38,709 nt of DNA from an uncultured Oscillospiraceae bacterium (lineage in GTDB: Bacteria; Bacillota; Clostridia; Oscillospirales; Oscillospiraceae): assembly GCA_904395865.1 (NCBI GenBank), contig CAJFNY010000006.1:1-38709 (forward strand), in the 5' to 3' direction. Made by a program: the position numbers and the translations under genes. Positions 31,285-38,709 of this stretch are shown here, piece by piece. The stretch's first letter is position 1, and each line of letters opens with the position of its first letter. The notes beneath the pieces are model-generated. The model saw only the letters and a list, made by a program, of their open reading frames with translations. It was not told the DNA's origin and ran no database searches.

Positions 31285-31362
31285 GCAGGGCCGGAGTCGG
31301 ATTTCGCGCACAGCCTCCGCGCCGGCCCGCCGGCGCGCGGCTGACAAGAAAGGAAGGGTATC

Positions 31363-32046
31363 ATGGAACTCTACCCCATTGATCTGGCCATCCACCTGGT
31401 CAACATCGTGGTGCTTTACATTCTCCTGCGGGTGCTGGTGTGGAAGCCGGTCCGCAAGTTCATGGCCGCCCGCCAGGACCGCGTCCAGGCGGAGATGGAC
31501 CAGGCCGCGCAGCTGCGCGCCGAGGCCGAGCAGTCCAAGGCCGACTACGACGCCAAGCTGGCCGACGCCCGCGCCCAGGTGGAGCAGCTGCTCACCGACG
31601 GCCGGAAGGAGGCCGCCGCGGCCGGCCAGAAGTACCTGGACGACGCCAGGGCCGAGGCCGAGCAGCTGCTGGCCCGGGCCCGCACCGACGCCGACGCCGA
31701 GAAGCGCCGCGCCCTGGACGACGCCAAGACGGAGCTGGCCGACCTGGCCGTGGACATGGCCGGGCGCGTGCTGCGCTTCGGCCGGGAGACGCAGCAGCGT
31801 CTGGCCGACGGCGGCGCCGAGAAGGTGGGCACCCGCAGGGGCGTCCTGCGCCTGGCCGCCCCCTGCAGCGACGACGAGCGCGCCGCCATCACCGACCGGC
31901 TGGAGCGGCTCCTGGGCTGCCACCTGGAGCTGACGGTCGAGACGGACCCGTCCCTGGTGGGCGGCTTCTCCGCCCTGGTGGACGGGCAGGTCTACGATTT
32001 CAGCTATGCGGCGCAGCTGAAGGTGCTGCAGCAGAAGCTGGCGTGA
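31363..32046 (+). CDS. atpF: ATP synthase subunit b fused to C-terminal domain of subunit delta
   Basis: The 227-residue product starts as a normal subunit b: one membrane helix (residues about 8-26, IHLVNIVVLYILLRVLVWKP) and a long Ala/Glu/Arg coiled coil to about residue 150. Residues about 158-227 match the C-terminal part of delta/OSCP: RGVLRLAAPCSDDERAAI, then LERLLGCHLELTVETDPSLVGG, a loop with GQVYDFSYAAQL, and a final helix. No separate delta gene exists between this and atpA, and the N-terminal six-helix domain of delta is absent from the operon. It is thus a reduced b-delta stator. The ATG follows GAAAGGAAGGG. Confidence 0.85.
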   Translation: MELYPIDLAIHLVNIVVLYILLRVLVWKPVRKFMAARQDRVQAEMDQAAQLRAEAEQSKADYDAKLADARAQVEQLLTDGRKEAAAAGQKYLDDARAEAEQLLARARTDADAEKRRALDDAKTELADLAVDMAGRVLRFGRETQQRLADGGAEKVGTRRGVLRLAAPCSDDERAAITDRLERLLGCHLELTVETDPSLVGGFSALVDGQVYDFSYAAQLKVLQQKLA

Positions 32047-32059
32047 CGGGAGGCGCCCC

Positions 32060-33568
32060 ATGCTCAACTTTGACAAGGGCGCCCTGGGCGCCTTCCTGCG
32101 GGACAAGCTCCGGGACTACCAGCCGGAGATGCTCCGCTACGAATACGGCACCGTGGACCGCTACGCCGACGGCATCGTCCGCGTGGCCGGTCTTTCCCAC
32201 GCCGAGTACGGCGAGCTGCTGCAGTTCGAGGGCGACGTCTACGGCATCGCCCTGGACATGAGCCTCGACGGCGTCGGTGCGGCGCTTCTGGGCCGCGGCG
32301 ACACCGTCCTCCCCGGCACGCCGGTCCACGGCACCGGCCGCGTGGCCGACATCGGCGTGGGCGACGAGCTGCTGGGCCGCGTGGTGGACCCCATCGGCCG
32401 GCCCCTGGACGGCGAGCCGCTCCACCCCCGGACCTTCCTGCCCGTGGAGGCCCCGGCGCCGGCCATCATGGACCGCGCCCCGGTGGACACGCCGCTGGAG
32501 ACCGGCATTCTGGCCGTGGACAGCATGATCCCCATCGGCCGCGGCCAGCGTGAGCTCATCATCGGCGACCGGCAGACGGGCAAGACGTCCATCGCCCTGT
32601 CGGCCATGATGAACCAGCGGGACACCGGCGTCATCTGCGTCTACTGCGCCATCGGCCAGAAGGCCTCCAGCGTGGCCAGCCTCGTGGCCGCCCTGCGGGA
32701 GAGCGGCACCCTGGACCACTCGGTCATCGTCGCCTCCACGGCGGCCGACAGCGCCGCCATGCAGTATCTGGCGCCGTACGCCGCCTGCGCCGTGGCCGAA
32801 CACTTCATGCACAGGGGGCTCGACACCCTGGTGGTCTACGACGACCTGTCGAAGCACGCCGTGGCGTACCGGGCCATGTCGCTGCTGCTGCGCCGGCCGT
32901 CGGGCCGCGAGGCGTACCCCGGCGACGTGTTCTACCTCCACTCCCGCCTGCTGGAGCGGGCGGCCCGGCTGTCGCCGGAGCAGGGCGGCGGCTCCATGAC
33001 GGCCCTGCCCATCATCGAGACCATGGCCGGCGACATCTCGGCCTACATCCCCACCAACGTCATCTCCATCACCGACGGCCAGATCTACCTGGAGAGCGAG
33101 CTGTTCCACGCCGGCGTCCGGCCGGCCGTCAACGTGGGCCTCAGCGTCTCCCGCGTGGGCCGGGCGGCCCAGCACGCGGCCATGAAGGCCGTGTCCGGCA
33201 GCCTCCGGCTGGAGGTGGCCCAGTACCGCGACATGGCCGTGTTCGCCCAGTTCGGCGCCGACGTGGACGCCGCCACCAAGAAGCTGCTGGACCAGGGTGA
33301 GCGGATGACGGAGCTGCTGAAGCAGCCGAAGGAGCGGATCTACCGCCTCTCCGAGCAGACGGCGCTGCTGACGGCCCTCCACTCCGACGCCCTGGAGCGC
33401 GTGGCCGTGGCCGACGTGCAGCGGTTCGCCGCGGAGCTGCTGGCCTGGCTGGCCGAGCACCACGCCGACCTGCTCCACACCATCGACTCCACCCACGCCC
33501 TGCCCGACAGCCTGGCCGGCTCCCTGCAGCAGGCCATCGCCGAATTCGCCGGGCAGTGGGAGGCGTGA
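32060..33568 (+). CDS. atpA: ATP synthase F1 subunit alpha
   Basis: The 502-residue subunit is of standard length. It has the non-catalytic nucleotide site GDRQTGKTS (from residue 169), the LGRVVDPIGRPLDG turn, VYDDLSKHAVAYRAMSLLLRRP, PGDVFYLHSRLLERAA, TNVISITDGQIYLE, and the Arg finger in VGLSVSRVG. The N-terminus (FLRDKLRDYQPEMLRYEYGTV) keeps the segment that normally binds the delta N-terminal domain, although that domain is missing here. The ATG follows GGGAGG. Confidence 0.96.
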   Translation: MLNFDKGALGAFLRDKLRDYQPEMLRYEYGTVDRYADGIVRVAGLSHAEYGELLQFEGDVYGIALDMSLDGVGAALLGRGDTVLPGTPVHGTGRVADIGVGDELLGRVVDPIGRPLDGEPLHPRTFLPVEAPAPAIMDRAPVDTPLETGILAVDSMIPIGRGQRELIIGDRQTGKTSIALSAMMNQRDTGVICVYCAIGQKASSVASLVAALRESGTLDHSVIVASTAADSAAMQYLAPYAACAVAEHFMHRGLDTLVVYDDLSKHAVAYRAMSLLLRRPSGREAYPGDVFYLHSRLLERAARLSPEQGGGSMTALPIIETMAGDISAYIPTNVISITDGQIYLESELFHAGVRPAVNVGLSVSRVGRAAQHAAMKAVSGSLRLEVAQYRDMAVFAQFGADVDAATKKLLDQGERMTELLKQPKERIYRLSEQTALLTALHSDALERVAVADVQRFAAELLAWLAEHHADLLHTIDSTHALPDSLAGSLQQAIAEFAGQWEA

Positions 33569-36290
<2,722 letters not shown>

Positions 36291-36297
36291 ACCGCCG

Positions 36298-36336
36298 CCC
36301 GGCGGCGCTTCTCCCGGCGGGAGGGGCGCCGCCGGG
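36298..36336 (+). terminator. Hairpin after the ATP synthase operon
   Basis: An 11-bp stem CCCGGCGGCGC/GCGCCGCCGGG with a 17-base loop lies 8 bases past atpC. The following sequence CTCTGTATTCT is only weakly U-rich. Confidence 0.55.
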
Positions 36337-36474
36337 CTCTGTATTCTGCAAATCTTCAAAAATTCTTCATGATTTCGCCCTTTCCTTTTGGGCCGGATTG
36401 GACTACAATACATTCTGATGAAGCGCGCGGCGCGGCCGTGCACGGCTTCCCAAACCCGGGAGAGGGACGACCGC

Positions 36475-37068
36475 ATGAAGAACAATCGCCTGAAGCTTTT
36501 TATGAATCTCTGCTCGGTGCTGCTGCTCCTGCTGTGCGTGGGCATCGCCGTGTGGCTGTGGCGCCAGGGGGCCTTCCGGTCCGTGGACGCCCTGCAGGCC
36601 TGCGTCGACAGCTACGGCGGCAGCGCCGCGGCGCTGTTCGTGGCGCTCCAGGCGGCCCAGGTGGTGGTGCCGGTGCTGCCCGGCGGCGTCAGCTGCCTGG
36701 CCGGCGTCGTGCTGTTCGGGCCGTGGTGGGGTTTTCTCTGGAATTACCTCGGCATCGTCCTGGGCTCGCTGCTGGCCTTCGCCATCGCCCGGAACCTGGG
36801 CAAGCCCCTGCTGGAGAAGCTCTTCTCCCGGAAGCTCCACGAGAAGTACGAGAAGTGGACCCACGAGAGCAAGCGGTTCGACCGGCTCTTCGCCGTGGCC
36901 ATCTTCCTGCCCGGCCTGCCCGACGACTTCCTCTGCTTCCTGGCCGGCACCACGGGCATGAGCTGGCGGAAGTTCACGCTCATCACCATCCTCTGCCGCC
37001 CGGCCATCATCTTCGTCTACTCCCTGAGCGCACTGGGCCTCAGCTCGGTGCTGCCGTGGCTGTTCTGA
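36475..37068 (+). CDS. TVP38/TMEM64 (DedA-like) membrane protein
   Basis: The 197-residue protein has about five hydrophobic segments and the family blocks GGVSCLAGVVLFGPWWGFLW, then GSLLAFAIARNLGKPLLEKL, and FLPGLPDDFLCFLAGTTGMS. This VTT-domain family is linked to lipid scrambling or undecaprenyl/phospholipid recycling, though the substrate here is unknown. The ATG follows AGAGGGA; an in-frame start at 36388 lies upstream of a plausible -10 box (TACAAT, 36404-36409) and is rejected. Confidence 0.9.
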   Translation: MKNNRLKLFMNLCSVLLLLLCVGIAVWLWRQGAFRSVDALQACVDSYGGSAAALFVALQAAQVVVPVLPGGVSCLAGVVLFGPWWGFLWNYLGIVLGSLLAFAIARNLGKPLLEKLFSRKLHEKYEKWTHESKRFDRLFAVAIFLPGLPDDFLCFLAGTTGMSWRKFTLITILCRPAIIFVYSLSALGLSSVLPWLF

Positions 37069-37120
37069 GGCGGCCGTCCCGCACATCGAATCGCATGGCT
37101 GCCGTTCCCCGGCAGCGTAT

Positions 37121-37149
37121 GCCCGCCCCCTTCCGGGGGCGGGCTTTTT
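37121..37149 (+). terminator. Terminator of the TVP38-like gene
   Basis: A 10-bp stem GCCCGCCCCC/GGGGGCGGGC with loop TTCC is followed by TTTTT. Confidence 0.9.
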
Positions 37150-37159
37150 CTGCGGGACG

Positions 37160-37204
37160 TCTTGACAACCAATACTATGCGTTATATAGTATTATGTGTC
37201 AAGA
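37160..37204 (+). promoter_or_regulatory. Promoter P1 embedded in a 45-bp nested dyad
   Basis: TTGACA (37162-37167), 17 bases, TATAGT (37185-37190). Two nested 8-bp inverted repeats share one centre at 37182: TCTTGACA/TGTCAAGA (37160-37167, 37197-37204) and AATACTAT/ATAGTATT (37171-37178, 37186-37193). The minus strand therefore also has TTGACA with CATAGT 17 bases on. The site is AT-rich against a GC-rich background. Confidence 0.75.
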
Positions 37205-37275
37205 GGTATTCCCGACAATCTCCTTCAGAAATGCGGCGATTTTTGCAGTTCCCCTCTTGACAGCCCGGCTGTCTT
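37197..37275 (+). ncRNA. Candidate structured RNA or leader from P1
   Basis: The expected P1 start (about 37197) coincides with TGTCAAGAGG (37197-37206). This pairs perfectly with CCTCTTGACA (37253-37262), closing a 46-base interior that holds AGAAAT-GCGGCG-ATTTTT. A second hairpin GACAG-CCCGG-CTGTC (37259-37273) overlaps the 3' arm and could compete. There is no open frame of note. It may be a small RNA or the leader of the glycosyltransferase mRNA; no known family is recognised. Confidence 0.35.
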
Positions 37276-37313
37276 AATGTATTATTGTATTACGCACTTG
37301 ATACAATAATACA
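37257..37313 (+). promoter_or_regulatory. Promoter P2 overlapped by a 13-bp dyad
   Basis: TTGACA (37257-37262), 17 bases, TATTAT (37280-37285). The perfect inverted repeat TGTATTATTGTAT/ATACAATAATACA (37278-37290, 37301-37313) starts in the -10 box and covers the start point, as an operator would. Confidence 0.7.
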
Positions 37314-37423
37314 GATCGCGTTCCCCCGAAAGCTTAAAGAAAACTTAACGGTTTCCCGCCTTTTTTTCAAAAGGCGGCGGCTGGTACAATGAGGGTGAGC
37401 CAAAAATGTCTGGAGGGATTTCA

Positions 37424-38512
37424 ATGCGTCAATTTCCGGCAACTCAGAAGCCCCTGCACGTCCTGGTGCTGACGGGGCGGTTCGGCATGGGTCACTGTGC
37501 CGCGGCGGAGGCCGTCCGTCAGGAGATCCTCCTGGCCCGGACGGACGCCTGCGTCCGCGTGGTGGACGTGATGGACGAGCTCTTTCCCCGGGCGGCAGCC
37601 CGGATCTACCAGGCCTTCGGCCTGCTGGTCCGCCGGTTTGCCGGGGTCTACAACCTCATCAACCGGCTGACGGGCCTGCGGGCCGGCGCGCCGCTGAAGG
37701 GGCCGGCGATCCGGCGGCTGGACTCGCTGCTCTCCGGCATGGACCTGGTGGTGACGACGCTGCCGGTCTGCTCCCAGTACATCTCGGCGTACAAGCGCCA
37801 GCGGGGCAGCCGCATCCCCCTCTACACGTACGTCACCGACGTGACGCTCCACGACGAATGGATCGCGCCGGAGACCGACCGGTACTTCGCCGCCTGCGAC
37901 GAGGCCCGCCAGGCCCTGCTGGCCCGCGGCGTGGACCCGGCGCGGATCACCGTCTGCGGCGTGCCGGTGCGGCAGCCGTTCCGCCGGACGGGGGTGTTCT
38001 CCCGGGACGGGAAGCACGTGCTGCTCATGGGCGGCGGCCTGGGCCTGATCCCCGGGGGCGACGGGCTGCTCCGGGCGCTGGCCTGCCGGCCGGAATTCCG
38101 GGTGACGGTCATCGCCGGGCGCAACGACGCGCTGCTCCGCCGCCTCCGGGCCGAATTCCCGCAGGTGGAGGCCGTGGGCTACACCGAGCGGGTGGACGAG
38201 TACATGCGCCAGGCCGACCTGGTCATCACCAAGTCCGGCGGCGTGACCACCTTCGAGGCCATCCACACGCTGACGCCCCTGTACGTCCTCAAGCCGTTCC
38301 TGGTGCAGGAGGTGGGCAACGCCCGGTACATCGAGTCCAACGGCCTGGGCTGGGTCAGCTGGCGGTCGGATTCGGAGGTCATGGTCAACGACGTGCTGAC
38401 GCTCCTGCGCAGCCCGCGGCTTCTGGCGCAGATGCGGCGGAACATGCGGGCCGTCCGCGGCAGCTGGGCCCCGTCGTCCCCCATCGGGTACCTGACGGCC
38501 GAGCCGGCGTGA
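37424..38512 (+). CDS. UgtP/MGDG-synthase-like glycosyltransferase
   Basis: The 362-residue protein belongs to the GT28-type family of diacylglycerol glucosyltransferases and MGDG synthases. Its N-terminal domain has LVLTGRFGMGHCAAAEAVRQ and VDVMDELFPRAAARIYQAF, followed by VVTTLPVCSQY. The acceptor side shows VTDVTLHDEWIAPETDRYFA. The C-terminal nucleotide-sugar domain has VLLMGGGLGLIPGGDGL, then VEAVGYTERVDEYMRQADLVITKSGGVT with the usual Gly-rich donor site. It probably makes glycolipids or lipoteichoic acid anchors at the membrane. The ATG follows CTGGAGGG by 6 bases. A weak local -10 (TACAAT, 37385-37390) adds to P1 and P2. Confidence 0.88.
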   Translation: MRQFPATQKPLHVLVLTGRFGMGHCAAAEAVRQEILLARTDACVRVVDVMDELFPRAAARIYQAFGLLVRRFAGVYNLINRLTGLRAGAPLKGPAIRRLDSLLSGMDLVVTTLPVCSQYISAYKRQRGSRIPLYTYVTDVTLHDEWIAPETDRYFAACDEARQALLARGVDPARITVCGVPVRQPFRRTGVFSRDGKHVLLMGGGLGLIPGGDGLLRALACRPEFRVTVIAGRNDALLRRLRAEFPQVEAVGYTERVDEYMRQADLVITKSGGVTTFEAIHTLTPLYVLKPFLVQEVGNARYIESNGLGWVSWRSDSEVMVNDVLTLLRSPRLLAQMRRNMRAVRGSWAPSSPIGYLTAEPA

Positions 38513-38575
38513 GCCGGCCTGCCGGAGCCCGCCCGCCGGTCCGCAGCCCCTTGCCGGGCATCCGGGCATACAGAA

Positions 38576-38596
38576 AGGGGACCGTAACGGTCCCCT
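38576..38596 (+). terminator. Terminator hairpin after the glycosyltransferase gene
   Basis: A 9-bp stem AGGGGACCG/CGGTCCCCT with a 3-base loop lies 63 bases past the stop and abuts the next repeat copy. Its stem sequence recurs inside that repeat at 38649-38675. Confidence 0.55.
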
Positions 38597-38709
38597 GAGA
38601 CTGTCGAAAAGCCGCACTGACTGAAGGATTCGGAGGGAGGGAAAGTGTGAAAGGGGACCGTCAGGGTCCCCTTTCGCGTTCAATCAAACCCGAATTTGCA
38701 ACTTTTTGA
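38597..38709 (-). repeat. Dispersed structured repeat, copy D (internally deleted, runs off window)
   Basis: The right end AGACTGTCGAAAA, the GAAGGATTCGGAGGGAGGG block, one hairpin and the CGTTCAATCAAACCCGAATTTGCAACTTTTTGA part are present, but about 95 bases of the centre (the CCGCCCG and GCTC hairpins) are missing. The retained hairpin reads GAAAGGGGACC-GTCAG-GGTCCCCTTTC, longer than in copies B and C and with a paired base change. Confidence 0.83.

Noticed and set aside
37197-37262. Invertible promoter segment flanked by TGTCAAGAGG inverted repeats
   Set aside because: The interior is only 46 bp and the repeats are 10 bp, too small for known invertases. No recombinase gene is near, so RNA pairing or operator function is simpler.

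Overview
The window is GC-rich (roughly two-thirds GC or more) bacterial chromosome with densely packed genes, Gram-positive style ribosome binding sites (AGGAGG), frequent GTG and TTG starts, many TTG-N17-TAT type sigma-A promoters, a TPP riboswitch, an ECF-type thiamin transporter subunit, acetogen-type metV/metF and heterodimeric ABC exporters. This fits a high-GC member of the Clostridia (Oscillospiraceae/Eubacteriales-like gut Firmicute). The species assignment is inference. No rRNA, tRNA, CRISPR array, phage or transposase gene was seen.

Layout. 1-249: right end of a dispersed repeat, a terminator and the moaA promoter. 250-7330 (+): a molybdenum cofactor island: moaA, moaC, a MOSC protein, a molybdopterin-binding protein with a Cys-rich tail, modABC for molybdate uptake, mogA, and a coiled-coil protein coupled to mogA. 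7394-7628: full dispersed repeat. 7668-10119 (-): J-domain protein, DUF5685-type protein, YihY/BrkB membrane protein. 10286-11013 (-): TPP riboswitch, terminator and thiT. 11100-13257 (-): GlmU-like uridylyltransferase domain, an acyl-carrier-like protein without its serine, and mnmA. 13365-15522 (+): a 75-residue orphan and three membrane-anchored orphans, two of them tandem paralogs. 15611-16097 (-): 3-TM protein plus XRE regulator with a palindrome at its promoter. 16185-17854 (-): histidine kinase and response regulator. 18026-22030 (+): MarR regulator and a heterodimeric ABC exporter behind a double palindromic operator. 22099-23930 (+): deoC-deoB. 23984-24221: second full repeat. 24264-25838 (-): metV-metF. 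26088-28075 (-): TrkH/TrkA potassium uptake. 28298-29658 (+): metallo-beta-lactamase-fold protein and RluA-type pseudouridine synthase. 29854-36290 (+): F-type ATP synthase operon. 36475-37068 (+): TVP38/DedA-like membrane protein. 37150-37420: AT-rich intergenic block with stacked promoters and dyads. 37424-38512 (+): UgtP/MGDG-synthase-like glycosyltransferase, then a shortened repeat copy running off the window.

The most unusual locus is the ATP synthase operon. Its order is (small membrane protein)-a-c-b/delta-alpha-gamma/beta-epsilon. Subunit b carries only the C-terminal domain of delta, with no separate delta gene. Gamma reads in frame into beta with no stop codon, yet an ideal Shine-Dalgarno and TTG start lie exactly at the beta boundary, so both a gamma-beta fusion and free beta could be made. 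Second in interest is a TIR-bounded, multi-hairpin repeat found at five places, always between a gene end or terminator and the next gene. Its hairpin loops vary while its stems are kept.
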